A stretch of 64,000 nt of DNA from Flavobacteriales bacterium UBA6057 (lineage in GTDB: Bacteria > Bacteroidota > Bacteroidia > Flavobacteriales_G > Salibacteraceae): the NCBI GenBank assembly GCA_002428995.1, contig DIYJ01000007.1, positions 62,001-126,000 of the forward strand. Reading direction: 5' to 3'. Below, one piece after another: positions 1 through 8,446 of this stretch; the stretch's first letter is position 1, and every line of letters begins with the position of its first letter. A program made the position numbers and the translations under genes. The notes beneath the pieces were generated by a model. It saw nothing but the letters and a program-made list of their open reading frames with translations, was not told the origin of the DNA and ran no database searches.

Positions 1-1
1 C

Positions 2-166
2 CGTGCTGAGCGCGGTGGCAAAATGAAGAACAACCGTAAAAAGAAGGCTCTCTTCCGGGAGGCTTTCGTCTCCAAACAAGGCTTTCGCCAATTCCAGATG
101 GCCGGAGCTACTGACAGGAAGAAATTCTGTGAGTCCCTGGATCAAGCCAAGAACAAGCGCTTCTAG
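2..166 (+). CDS. 3' end of an unidentified gene (partial)
   Basis: An open frame runs in from the left edge and ends at a TAG at 164-166, giving at least 55 residues. The visible end is very basic (an RKKK cluster, many Lys/Arg) and finishes KNKRF. There is an in-frame ATG at 23-25, so a free-standing 47-residue protein is possible, but the frame is open upstream and I treat it as the C-terminus of a longer protein. It converges on the DUF3098 gene, with 19 nt between the two stops. I do not recognise the family. Confidence 0.45.
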   Translation, partial: RAERGGKMKNNRKKKALFREAFVSKQGFRQFQMAGATDRKKFCESLDQAKNKRF

Positions 167-185
167 AATGCCCAAAAAGTGAGGT

Positions 186-413
186 TTATTTCTTGATGAT
201 ACCGTACATCACCAATCCGTAGCCAGCGAGAATGCTCACCGGAGCAAGGCTGATTCTGCGGAAGCTGAAAACGTCAGGGTTGAATACGGAAGGGTCTTCG
301 CTGCCTCCACCGCTCATGAGGAAAAAACCGATGATCACAACGGCCATTCCAGCGCCAATAAACATGAAGTTACGTTTCCCGAGTGGGAAATCCTGTGAGT
401 CGTTATTGCTCAT
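186..413 (-). CDS. DUF3098 small inner-membrane protein
   Basis: A 75-residue protein with a short polar N-terminus (residues 1-12) and two hydrophobic segments, about residues 17-34 and 57-73. The loop between them is Gly/Ser-rich and includes a DPSVFNPDVFSFRR-like stretch. Both the sequence pattern and the position directly after ftsX (1 nt gap) match the DUF3098 family of Bacteroidota, which usually lies in the ftsX-DUF3098-uppP cluster. No uppP follows here, because the next gene lies on the opposite strand. The function is unknown; co-transcription with ftsX suggests a link to cell division or envelope growth, which is inference. Confidence 0.8.
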   Translation of the reverse strand: MSNNDSQDFPLGKRNFMFIGAGMAVVIIGFFLMSGGGSEDPSVFNPDVFSFRRISLAPVSILAGYGLVMYGIIKK

Positions 414-414
414 C

Positions 415-1293
415 CTAGTATATTTTGTTGCTACGCATTCGCAGGAATTTTCTCACTGCGAGACTGGTAGAGACCCACGAAATTACAATTCCCAAGCCGA
501 GAACAATCACAAAAAGATATGCGAGGATTTCGATGTCCTGAATCTGTATGAGATCAGGTAAAAACTGTTGTGTGTAATACATCACACCCATGATCAGCAA
601 AATGGCGATCAGGGCGCTGTAGATCCCATGGAGAATACCTTTTTGAACAAATGGCCTGCGAATGAATGACTGTGTGGCTCCTACCAATTGCATGCTTTTG
701 ATAAGGAAACGCTTGCTGTAGATAGAGAGGCGTATGCTGTTGTTAATTAATGCAATGGCGACCACCAACAAGAGCAGACTAAACGAGCCAAGCACGATGC
801 TCAGGGTTCGCACGTTCGCCTGAACCATGGCCACAAGCGACTCCTGGTAAACAATCTCTTTGATGCGTGAGCTTCGGGACAGGCTGGATTTGATGGAGGC
901 CAGGCTGTCGGGATCTGCATAGTCTGCGTTCAACTTCACTTCCAGGCTGGCCAGCAGCGGATTGTAATCCAGGTAATCCAGAAAGTCCTCGCCTAAATCT
1001 GCCTTCAGGATTTCCGCAGCCTGATCTTTTGAAACGTACTCAACGCTGGACGAGTAGGGCGAGACTTCTATGGCCTTTTGGAGGCGCAAAACGTCCACTT
1101 CCTTGATGTCATCCTGCAGATACACCGTGAAGCCGATGTTCTCCTTGACTTGGTTGCTGAGTTTTTGGGCATAAAGCAGAATCAGTCCCAACAATCCAAG
1201 GGTAAAGAGAACCAGCGAGACACTGATGATCACGGACAGGTAGCTGCCGCGCAGCCTTCGCTTCTGGAAAGTTTTTTCTTCTGCCTTTGCCAT
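415..1293 (-). CDS. ftsX: Cell division protein FtsX (ABC transporter permease-like)
   Basis: A 292-residue inner-membrane protein with the FtsX layout. There is a cytoplasmic basic N-terminus, TM1 at about residues 18-42, and a periplasmic domain to about residue 165. Three further TM segments follow, at about 166-190, 215-240 and 260-282. FtsX works with the ATPase FtsE and relays ATP hydrolysis across the membrane to activate cell-wall hydrolases at the septum. ftsE is not adjacent, which is common in this phylum. On the minus strand a TAATTTCG element (1301-1308) lies only 7 nt before the ATG, so the transcript probably has a very short leader. DUF3098 follows directly. Confidence 0.9.
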   Translation of the reverse strand: MAKAEEKTFQKRRLRGSYLSVIISVSLVLFTLGLLGLILLYAQKLSNQVKENIGFTVYLQDDIKEVDVLRLQKAIEVSPYSSSVEYVSKDQAAEILKADLGEDFLDYLDYNPLLASLEVKLNADYADPDSLASIKSSLSRSSRIKEIVYQESLVAMVQANVRTLSIVLGSFSLLLLVVAIALINNSIRLSIYSKRFLIKSMQLVGATQSFIRRPFVQKGILHGIYSALIAILLIMGVMYYTQQFLPDLIQIQDIEILAYLFVIVLGLGIVISWVSTSLAVRKFLRMRSNKIY

Positions 1294-1437
1294 AGATGAG
1301 CGAAATTATCAAAAAGGCAAGGGGCGGTTAGAAGGTCATTTAGGAGAAACGAACAAAGGAAGGTTAGCTATCTTATCCGCAATAGGCAGAAGTTAGCACT
1401 CAGCCGGACATGCCGCTCATTGAAGTTGAGATTGCGA

Positions 1438-1475
1438 TTGAAGTTGAGGTTAAATTCCCTTTGACCTCAACTTCA
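1438..1475. repeat. Inverted repeat overlapping the stop of the TPR gene
   Basis: TGAAGTTGAGGT (1439-1450) and its complement ACCTCAACTTCA (1464-1475) form a stem that extends to about 16 bp with AAA/TTT and one wobble pair around a 5-nt loop. One arm contains the TGA stop of the TPR gene. A second copy of ATTGAAGTTGAG lies 18 nt away (1419-1430 and 1437-1448). It may act as a terminator or mRNA 3'-end stabiliser, but it has no T-tract. Confidence 0.6.
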
Positions 1476-3395
1476 GTTGATCTGATCTCCCCGCAGATTC
1501 CGGAATCGCTTGCGTGCTTCTACAACAAAGAGACTACCTGGGTAATCGCTAAGGATTCTTTGGTAGGTCTTCATGGCCTCTTCCTTGTTTTGGAGGAAGT
1601 CTTCCTGAATTTGACCGATGGCCATGAGAGAATTGTCCGCCAGGAGGTCGAAGCCATGATTGAGAACTACGTATTCGTATTCCTCCAGCGCTTTTTCATA
1701 CTCTCTGGTCTCGCGATAAATCTCTCCTCTGAGGTAGTGAACGTTGTCAATGATAGGGTGCCCGGGAAAATCTTTTTCCATTTGATCGAGCGCGAGCAGG
1801 GCAGAGTCATACTGATGCTGAACCACCTTAAGTTCAATCTGTGAAAAGTTCTGGAGGGCTGTCGTTGTGGAATCCAGGCCTGTGTTTTCTGAGATGAAGA
1901 TGGAGAGCTCCATGGCATCGTTGGCGATCAGTTTTGAAGTAGACCCTTTGAGTACATTCAGCTGTGCACTTGACCAATCAAAATCACCTGTGTAGTAGAA
2001 GACCCGAGCGTTCTTGAACTTGGCGATCTGTCCGATTTCATCGTATTTGAAGGCCTTCTCTACTTGTCCATAAAGAAGGGACGCTTCCCAGACACTTCCC
2101 GAGATCACGTAAACATCAGCCAGTTCCAGTTTTAAATCAGCCTTGATGCGTGGCTCCAATCCCCGGATTAGAAGGGCTTCTTCCAACACAGCAGCGGCCT
2201 CCGCAGTTGCCTGGGGATTAAATGCACTTTCGTAGTAAGCCTTCACATGAGCGTAGTCGCGGATGATGGAAGCCGTCAGGGCTTTTCTTCCCAGCAGGTC
2301 CAACGTCTCCTCATATTCAGTGAGCAGCTTCGTGATATCATTGTTGTCGTAGGTGGAGTGTGTGATCTTCTGCTTGTGCGACTCCAAGAGTCCTGCAGTC
2401 GCATCCAGGAAGAAATACCCATCACGGCCTTTGTCCTGAACGTATTCAAACCCTTCGATGGCAATGTCATACTTGTAGTTGCTCAGCGCCACCTTGGCGA
2501 GATTCAGCACGCGGTTGCCGTCTTCCTTGTTGCGCTTGTCAAGAGCCTTGACCTGCACGAGGGCAAGGTCGAACTGATTTTGCCGCATGTACATCCAAAT
2601 CAACATCTGGGCGTAGATGTCAGAGGAGGAATTTCGCTGACTGCGCTTTACCAACTCTTCGCGTAGTACGGTTGTGTACTTGTTTTCTTCTTCAAAACCT
2701 ATCACCCGGTTGAGCGTGTTTTGTACGCTTTGAAGGTAGCTTGGCTTCGTATCCAACACATCCAGGTATTCTTTCACCATGCCCTGGATGTCCCCTTGCT
2801 GACCCAGGACTGTTGCAATCTGAAAGTTGAACGGATAGCTAGGGATGCGCTTGCGGCCCAAGTAGTAGACTTCCAGTGCATAATCAGGTTCGCTGATCTC
2901 CAGAAAGGCATTTCCGAGTTCGAGGTATTGATTCACATTTCTGGATTCAAACCCCTTCAGTGTTTTGTCAAACTGTTTCTTGGCTTTGTCCGGTGCTCCG
3001 GCCTTTTTCAGCACCTTGCCCACGTCCACCTGATAGCTGATGGTGCCGGGGTTTTTCTTCGCTTGTTTCTGTGCGAGCTTTTCGGCCTCATTGAATTGCT
3101 GCAGAGCAATCAGGCATTCTAGCCAGTAGGAATAATATTCAGGGCTCGGGCGCTTGGAATAAAGACGCTCATAGTAGAGCGAAGCCTTATCGAACTGCCC
3201 TTCACGGTAATAGTATGCTGCAAGTTGCTCGTCTGTGGTGCCTTGTGCTTCTGCCTTGGGGGCGGCTAAAAGCAGCAAGAAGGCGAGCGAAAGCAGGCTA
3301 TAACGGCTGATCGCTGTAAATGACCGCTTTGATGGAGTCCATGACCTGCGTAGAGGCCATTTGTAATTTTTTGTGCTCTTCAGAAATGCTTTCAT
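1473..3395 (-). CDS. Secreted tetratricopeptide-repeat protein
   Basis: About 640 residues. A basic N-region of about 30 residues is followed by a signal-peptide core (SLLSLAFLLLLAAPKAEA) and then TPR-like helical repeats through most of the protein, for example near YREGQFDKASLYYERLYSKR and near the C-terminus. TPR proteins are scaffolds; the signal peptide puts this one in the periplasm or envelope. It is the last gene of serS-lipoprotein-TPR. The start is uncertain: no ATG, GTG or TTG lies just before the signal core, so I use the ATG at 3393-3395, which makes it overlap the lipoprotein gene by 98 nt. An upstream ATG at 3425 is also possible. No specific partner can be assigned. Confidence 0.75.
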   Translation of the reverse strand: MKAFLKSTKNYKWPLRRSWTPSKRSFTAISRYSLLSLAFLLLLAAPKAEAQGTTDEQLAAYYYREGQFDKASLYYERLYSKRPSPEYYSYWLECLIALQQFNEAEKLAQKQAKKNPGTISYQVDVGKVLKKAGAPDKAKKQFDKTLKGFESRNVNQYLELGNAFLEISEPDYALEVYYLGRKRIPSYPFNFQIATVLGQQGDIQGMVKEYLDVLDTKPSYLQSVQNTLNRVIGFEEENKYTTVLREELVKRSQRNSSSDIYAQMLIWMYMRQNQFDLALVQVKALDKRNKEDGNRVLNLAKVALSNYKYDIAIEGFEYVQDKGRDGYFFLDATAGLLESHKQKITHSTYDNNDITKLLTEYEETLDLLGRKALTASIIRDYAHVKAYYESAFNPQATAEAAAVLEEALLIRGLEPRIKADLKLELADVYVISGSVWEASLLYGQVEKAFKYDEIGQIAKFKNARVFYYTGDFDWSSAQLNVLKGSTSKLIANDAMELSIFISENTGLDSTTTALQNFSQIELKVVQHQYDSALLALDQMEKDFPGHPIIDNVHYLRGEIYRETREYEKALEEYEYVVLNHGFDLLADNSLMAIGQIQEDFLQNKEEAMKTYQRILSDYPGSLFVVEARKRFRNLRGDQIN

Positions 3396-3858
3396 GCTTC
3401 GTTGCCAATTCACCGGCTGCATCATTCAGTTTTGCCACTGCATCTGCTTCGGTGCTGAAATATCCTTCAAATTCTTCATCCGAGTAGAAGGAATTAATCA
3501 CATCTTCTCTTAACGACTGAATCTGCTTTTTTGTGTAAGCCACCTCTATCTGCACAGATTTGTAGCGTCCGAGCGACTGTCCAAGGTATTTTGCGACTCG
3601 GAAATAGTCCGCCACAATCATGCCTGGTTTTTTCGGAATGGTGTCATCTACGTTGTCCAACAGCCAATCTTCCGTTTGGCTGATTTGGTTCAGTTGGAGC
3701 TCAATTTGGGCAGAATCTATTTGATCCAAAATAGCTTCCACCGCTGGAATGTAGGTCTCAAGGCTGTCGATGCGCTTCAAGCGCTCGTTTTTCACCTGCT
3801 GATTGCAGGAGCTCAAAACGATACCAGCGCAGAAGCTCAATAGGAGGATGTACTTCAC
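3298..3858 (-). CDS. Hypothetical lipoprotein
   Basis: A 186-residue protein with a type II signal peptide. The hydrophobic stretch ILLLSFCAGIVL ends in the lipobox LSSC, so Cys18 should be lipidated. The rest is Glu/Lys/Gln-rich and predicted helical, with coiled-coil character (residues 20-75 and 100-180). The start overlaps the serS stop by 4 nt (ATGA), so translation is probably coupled to serS. Its 3' end overlaps the start of the TPR gene. I recognise no domain. Co-expression with a secreted TPR protein suggests the two act together at the envelope, which is inference. Confidence 0.75.
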   Translation of the reverse strand: MKYILLLSFCAGIVLSSCNQQVKNERLKRIDSLETYIPAVEAILDQIDSAQIELQLNQISQTEDWLLDNVDDTIPKKPGMIVADYFRVAKYLGQSLGRYKSVQIEVAYTKKQIQSLREDVINSFYSDEEFEGYFSTEADAVAKLNDAAGELATKHESISEEHKKLQMASTQVMDSIKAVIYSDQPL

Positions 3859-5126
3859 GATTCTATGCTTTCAAATTTGGTGTATGGCCGCAAGGCTTCT
3901 GGTATATGGATTCTTTCACCGTCAAAATGATTCTCCATCAGTGCTGCCATGATTCTGGGCAGAGCTAAGGCGCTTCCATTCAACGTGTGAGCCATTACCT
4001 TCTTTTTATCTTCTTGCTTAATACGGAGTTTTAGCCGTTGGGCTTGGTAACTTTCAAAATTAGATACTGAACTCACTTCCAACCAACGGTCCTGACCACC
4101 GGAATAAACCTCCAAATCGTAGGTCAGCGCAGCGGTGAAGCCCATATCGCCACCACATAGCCTTAAAACACGGTAAGGCAATTCAAGTTTTTTTAACAGT
4201 CCTTCAACGTGATTGACCATCTCTTCTAGCAGCCCATAAGAGGTTTCAGGATGAGCAACCTGTACGATTTCCACCTTGTCGAACTGGTGCAATCGGTTCA
4301 GTCCTCTTACGTCCTTACCATAAGAACCGGCCTCTCTTCTGAAGCAAGGTGTGTAGCCCGCGTTCTTGATCGGAAGACGTTTGGCATCCACGATCTCGTC
4401 TCGGTAGATATTGGTGATCGGTACTTCAGCCGTTGGAATCAGGTAGAGTTCATCGGCAGGCATCTCATACATCTGCCCTTCCTTGTCGGGAAGCTGGCCG
4501 GTGCCAAATCCTGAATCAGCATTTACGAGGTGAGGTGGTATCACTTCTGCGTAGCCTGCTTCTTCCGCTTCGTCCAGGAAAAACTGGATAAGCGCTCGCT
4601 GCAGCTTTGCGCCTTTTCCGGTGTAAACCGGAAAACCTGCCCCTGTGATCTTCACCCCAAGTTCAAAATCGATGAGGCCAAAACGCTTGCATAAATCCCA
4701 ATGCGGTGTGACTTCGTGATTGGCTGAAGGTTCTCCCCATGCTCTTACTTCTTCATTGTCTTCAGCGTGCTTTCCTGTCGGAACACTTTCGTGGGGTGCA
4801 TTGGGGATGCTGGCAAGCAGTTCGTTCAGATCTCGCTCCAGCTGCTTGAGTTCTTGCTCCAGATCTTGCGTGTATTTCTTCAGCTCTGATGACTTTGCTT
4901 TGGCGGCATTGCCGGCTTCTGGGTTGCCATCTTTGAAATGCTTGCCAACTTCAGCTGCAAGCTTTTTAGCTTCAGCGAGGTTCATGTCAAGTGTGTATTG
5001 CGCATGTCTGCGCTTTTCGTCTACCTCAATGGCTTGATCAATAGACTCAGTAAGGTCTACACCGCGCTTTTTGAGTCGTTCAATGACTTCACTTCGTTGG
5101 TCTCGGATGTATGCGATTTGGAGCAT
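3855..5126 (-). CDS. serS: Seryl-tRNA synthetase
   Basis: A 423-residue class II aminoacyl-tRNA synthetase that charges tRNA-Ser with serine in the cytoplasm. Residues about 30-105 are the long antiparallel coiled-coil arm that binds the tRNA long variable loop. The catalytic core carries motif 2 (CFRREAGSYGKDVRGLNRLH) and motif 3 (NGSALALPRIMAALMEN). The length is normal for the family. It is first in an operon with the lipoprotein and TPR genes. It is separated from rplU-rpmA upstream by a terminator, so it should have its own promoter between 5127 and about 5220. Confidence 0.98.
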   Translation of the reverse strand: MLQIAYIRDQRSEVIERLKKRGVDLTESIDQAIEVDEKRRHAQYTLDMNLAEAKKLAAEVGKHFKDGNPEAGNAAKAKSSELKKYTQDLEQELKQLERDLNELLASIPNAPHESVPTGKHAEDNEEVRAWGEPSANHEVTPHWDLCKRFGLIDFELGVKITGAGFPVYTGKGAKLQRALIQFFLDEAEEAGYAEVIPPHLVNADSGFGTGQLPDKEGQMYEMPADELYLIPTAEVPITNIYRDEIVDAKRLPIKNAGYTPCFRREAGSYGKDVRGLNRLHQFDKVEIVQVAHPETSYGLLEEMVNHVEGLLKKLELPYRVLRLCGGDMGFTAALTYDLEVYSGGQDRWLEVSSVSNFESYQAQRLKLRIKQEDKKKVMAHTLNGSALALPRIMAALMENHFDGERIHIPEALRPYTKFESIES

Positions 5127-5224
5127 TAGAGAATCAAGTAAAATTTAGGGGCAAAGGTTCATTTTTTGGAGGCACGATTTGCGATTTATGCCTGAGATCA
5201 TGGAGGTTTTTGAACCTCCTGAAA

Positions 5225-5260
5225 CAAAAAAATCCCAGCTGCAGAGCAACCGGGATTTTT
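5225..5260 (-). terminator. Rho-independent terminator of rplU-rpmA
   Basis: AAAAATCCC and GGGATTTTT flank a 12-nt loop. Read on the minus strand, the stem ends in a T-rich run. It lies 21 nt after the rpmA stop and 99 nt before the serS start, so it ends the ribosomal-protein transcript. Confidence 0.8.
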
Positions 5261-5281
5261 ACATCGATTATTCTAACCTGC

Positions 5282-5545
5282 TTATTCAGCTGTGTTGGGC
5301 ACGATGGATACGTAAGATCGGTCATTAGCCTTCTTACGGAACTCAACTGTACCGTCTACGAGCGCAAACAGTGTGTGATCATTTCCAATCCCGACATTAT
5401 TGCCTGGGTTGTGCTTAGTGCCTCGCTGGCGAACGATGATGTTACCTGCTTTGGCGTGTTGTCCTCCGAAGATTTTCACTCCGAGGCGTTTACTTTCCGA
5501 TTCGCGTCCGTTTTTCGAACTACCTACACCTTTTTTGTGTGCCAT
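5282..5545 (-). CDS. rpmA: 50S ribosomal protein L27
   Basis: An 87-residue protein starting MAHKKGVGSSKNGRESESK, with the conserved GQHAKAGNIIVRQRGT segment. L27 sits in the large subunit, and its flexible N-terminus reaches towards the peptidyl-transferase centre. There is no Firmicutes-type N-terminal cleavage extension. It follows rplU with a 6-nt gap, the standard bacterial rplU-rpmA order, and is closed by a terminator. Confidence 0.98.
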   Translation of the reverse strand: MAHKKGVGSSKNGRESESKRLGVKIFGGQHAKAGNIIVRQRGTKHNPGNNVGIGNDHTLFALVDGTVEFRKKANDRSYVSIVPNTAE

Positions 5546-5551
5546 GGTCTT

Positions 5552-6163
5552 TTACTTTTCGGCTTTGTCTTCGCCTTTGGTTTCAGATTTTGGTTCGGCT
5601 GGCTTTGCTTCAGCTTTTGGAGCAGCTTTCTTAGGAGCGGCTTCTTTCTTTTCAGTAGCAGGCTTCTTCTCAGCGGCTGGCTTGGCAGCTGCCTTTGGTG
5701 CAGCCTTCTTAGGAGCTTCAGCTTTTGCCTCTGCAGCCTTTGCCTTTGGAGCAGCAGCTTTTTTAGGCGCGGCCTTGGCAGCAGTTTCAGTTGCCTTTGC
5801 CTCAGCAGCTGGCTTCGCGGCAGCTTTTGGTGCAGCGGCCTTCTTTGCTCCTGATGCCTTGATGTCGTTGATCTGAATCTCTGTCAGATACTGGCGGTGC
5901 CCGTTCTTCTTACGGTAACCCTTTCGTCTTTTCTTCTTGAAGACGATTACTTTATCACCTTTAAGGTGTTCCAAGACGGTAGCACTAACCTGTGCTCCAT
6001 CGATAGCTGGGGCGCCCACGTTTACTTTACCATTATTGTCGATGAGAAGAACGCGATCGAAGTTGACCTTCTTACCTTCTTCTGCATCCAAACGGTGTAC
6101 GTAAACCTTCTGGTCTTTCGCAACTTTGAATTGCTGCCCTGCTATATCTACAATTGCGTACAT
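5552..6163 (-). CDS. rplU: 50S ribosomal protein L21 with long Ala/Lys/Pro tail
   Basis: Residues 1-103 are a complete L21, including the conserved KKKRRKGYRKKNGHRQ region. The usual protein is about 103 residues. Here about 100 more follow (104-203), made almost only of Ala, Lys, Pro and Glu with a few Thr, Ser, Gly and Asp, and with no aromatic residue. The tail is low-complexity and lysine-rich, like histone H1 tails, so it may touch rRNA or other nucleic acid; that is inference. On the minus strand a TACCTTCG element (6190-6197) about 27 nt before the ATG is a likely -7 box. It is co-transcribed with rpmA. Confidence 0.95.
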   Translation of the reverse strand: MYAIVDIAGQQFKVAKDQKVYVHRLDAEEGKKVNFDRVLLIDNNGKVNVGAPAIDGAQVSATVLEHLKGDKVIVFKKKRRKGYRKKNGHRQYLTEIQINDIKASGAKKAAAPKAAAKPAAEAKATETAAKAAPKKAAAPKAKAAEAKAEAPKKAAPKAAAKPAAEKKPATEKKEAAPKKAAPKAEAKPAEPKSETKGEDKAEK

Positions 6164-6518
6164 AGCTTATTCTTTCTTAAAAAGGGACGCGAAGGTAATG
6201 TTTTTGCCCTTAAGCATTTACGTTCATTGTTGAAAAGTTTACCACCCTCTTTCCGAAAACTGATTTGATCACCTTTTTAGGCACAAAACTGTGTGCTAAT
6301 CAGGCTTTCCTATGGCTTGGGTCAAAAAAACTGAGTCTGTTCATTGTGCGTTTGAATAATAAAAATAAGTTTGCTCACAACCAGTTAGTCGTTGGCCGAG
6401 TTTCGTATCCCTTGACAGGTCAGCGCTAGCCCCTAAAAACAACTTGCCTATGCCTTGAACGAACCCCCTGCGGGCAAGGGGATCCTATGCCTAACCACAC
6501 AAACACAAACTAATTCAC
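6164..6518. other. Divergent intergenic region between rplU and a T9SS cargo gene
   Basis: 355 nt with no gene. It holds the rplU promoter region on the right-to-left strand and the cargo-gene promoter at 6344-6373. Downstream of the latter is a leader of about 140 nt with a small GC hairpin (CCCCT/AGGGG, around 6469-6483). Confidence 0.7.
6344..6373 (+). promoter_or_regulatory. Bacteroidota-type promoter of the 608-aa T9SS gene
   Basis: TTG (6344-6346) and TAAGTTTG (6366-6373) are separated by exactly 19 nt, matching the -33/-7 consensus of the phylum. Transcription would start near 6380, leaving a leader of about 140 nt before the ATG at 6519. Confidence 0.75.
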
Positions 6519-8345
6519 ATGACTATGAAATTTGCAACAGCAATCAAGTTGCTCTTAGTGGCCGTATTTGCCACTACTGTACACTCGACTTATTCACAAA
6601 CCGGGTGTTCCAATCCCGGATGTATTTCCGATACACTCATCATAAGCACCGGTTATGACCACAGCTCCGGTTCTATCCAGTCCCCTATTTCCCAGGATGA
6701 TAACTGGAATTTGGTGGGCGTGCCCAGTAACTCTCCTGTGACTCCTCCAAGTCCAACCTGGGTGATCAATCCCAACGGTGCGTGGAGCACTTTTCCTAAT
6801 GGTGCATGGGTTTCTCCCTTCCAGACCAATGCCTACAACATCAATAACCCTCCATCGTCTTACGATCCGTTCTTGTTTGAGAACTGTTTCTGCCTTTGTC
6901 AGCAAACAACGGTTTACATCAAGTTTGACGTGATGGCCGATGATGTAGCTCGCGTTTACCTCAATGGAACGCAGATCGCTGCAGGTCTCACGGGCTATCA
7001 CTTCCAGTATGCCAACCGAATCCAGGTGGACACTACCGTGACGTTGCCAGCGGGAACTCACTGCCTCGGAGTTGGCCTTTACAATACCAACAGCGTGGCT
7101 ATGGGCTTTGCTGTGGACGGTTTTGTGACAGGGGCTTCCCTGCTTTCTGCTCAGTGCTGCAACCCATTGAGCAGCATCTGTGGTACCAAGTTCAATGATG
7201 TAAACTGCGATGGGGTTGTTACTTCCAGCGATCCAGGCCTGGCGGGCTGGACCATCGAGCTGAAAGACAACAGCGGAACTGTCATCGCTACAGACGTAAC
7301 CGATGGAACAGGTAGCTACTGCTTCGATAGCCTCGTTGCAGGTACTTACACCGTGTGTGAGCAAAACCAGGCTGGCTGGACTCAAACCTTCCCAGCTTCT
7401 CCGGGTACTCATACCATCACTCTTGCTCCTAACGATGCTGTATTGGCTGACTTCGGAAACTGCCAGCAAGGCGGTGGCGGAGGAAATCCATGTGAAGAGG
7501 AAATCCGCTTCAAGGCCAACGTGGTCAACTGCGGAGTGCAGTTTGAAGCCCTTTACCCAACATTGCCAAGCGGTTGGGCCATTGTTTCTTCCACTTGGAA
7601 ATTCGGTGATGGCTGTAGCTCAAACGAGCTGAACCCAACACACTTCTACGGAACTCCCGGATCCTACAATGTTTGCTTGTCCATTACTTATTGGAATGGT
7701 GAAAAGTGCTGTACCGTTGAGTACTGCGAGAAAGTGGTGATCAAGGAGCCTTGTGATGGTAACTGCGAGTTTGATATCAAAATCGTGGCAGAGCAGGATC
7801 GCAAGGATCCATGTGTCTATGACTTCTCTACCATCGTGAACTATGCCGGGGCTCCGATTACGAGCTGGCTCTGGAACTTTGGTGATGGTCACACGGCTAA
7901 TGGCTCTACTGCTTCTCACCACTACTGCTGCCCTGGTGAGTATGAAGTGTGTCTCTTCATATTTGCCGAGCTTGGAGAAGGTCAAGAAACAGAATGCTGC
8001 TGGACCAAGGTTTGCACAACCATCGTTGTAGAAGAATGTGACCCTTGCAAAGGCGGTCAGGGCAAGCGAGACGCTGGAGTGAATACTTCTATGAATCAAG
8101 ACCTTCAGCTGTTCCCTAACCCGAACAGCGGAACGTTCAACCTGGCTTTTGAATCTATGGCTTCTGGCAACGGATCTGTGAACATCATCGACCTTGGTGG
8201 TCGTGTGGTTCATCGTCAAAGCCTCGGGTCTGTAGGTGAAGGATTCCAGACATTCATGATCGATGCCGATTTACCGGCTGGTAGCTACATCTGCAACCTG
8301 AGCGTTGGAAGCCAGACCTTCCAGCAGCGAATGGTGATTGAATAA
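6519..8345 (+). CDS. T9SS-secreted multidomain protein with PKD and SdrD-like domains
   Basis: 608 residues. A signal peptide is cleaved near residue 27 (TTVHSTYSQ). A Cys-containing domain spans about 30-215, with FDVMADDVARVYLNG reading like an adhesion or sugar-binding fold. A SdrD B-like Ca-binding repeat follows at about 222-315 (GTKFNDVNCDG, GTYTVCEQNQAG). Two PKD-type domains follow (STWKFGDG, WLWNFGDGHT), with many paired cysteines. The C-terminal T9SS type A sorting domain (about 530-608) starts at LQLFPNPNSGTFNLAF and ends QRMVIE. It is predicted to be exported and anchored on the cell surface. It has its own promoter and terminator and stands alone, so it may be a well-expressed surface protein. 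Confidence 0.85.
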   Translation: MTMKFATAIKLLLVAVFATTVHSTYSQTGCSNPGCISDTLIISTGYDHSSGSIQSPISQDDNWNLVGVPSNSPVTPPSPTWVINPNGAWSTFPNGAWVSPFQTNAYNINNPPSSYDPFLFENCFCLCQQTTVYIKFDVMADDVARVYLNGTQIAAGLTGYHFQYANRIQVDTTVTLPAGTHCLGVGLYNTNSVAMGFAVDGFVTGASLLSAQCCNPLSSICGTKFNDVNCDGVVTSSDPGLAGWTIELKDNSGTVIATDVTDGTGSYCFDSLVAGTYTVCEQNQAGWTQTFPASPGTHTITLAPNDAVLADFGNCQQGGGGGNPCEEEIRFKANVVNCGVQFEALYPTLPSGWAIVSSTWKFGDGCSSNELNPTHFYGTPGSYNVCLSITYWNGEKCCTVEYCEKVVIKEPCDGNCEFDIKIVAEQDRKDPCVYDFSTIVNYAGAPITSWLWNFGDGHTANGSTASHHYCCPGEYEVCLFIFAELGEGQETECCWTKVCTTIVVEECDPCKGGQGKRDAGVNTSMNQDLQLFPNPNSGTFNLAFESMASGNGSVNIIDLGGRVVHRQSLGSVGEGFQTFMIDADLPAGSYICNLSVGSQTFQQRMVIE

Positions 8346-8362
8346 GCTTTTACTTCTGACTG

Positions 8363-8396
8363 AAAAAGCCGCCTTCTTTATGGAGGCGGCTTTTTT
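8363..8396 (+). terminator. Rho-independent terminator
   Basis: AAAAAGCCGCC pairs with GGCGGCTTTTTT, followed by a T-run, 17 nt after the stop of the 608-aa gene. Confidence 0.9.
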
Positions 8397-8446
8397 GTTT
8401 TGGCAAACTGTGCCCATTACCCTTATGTTCTTTAACGTGAGGTGGA

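Noticed and set aside
5111..5854. Open frame opposite rpmA-rplU
   Set aside because: Its Ser/Phe/Leu-rich sequence comes from the reverse of the Ala/Lys tail of L21.
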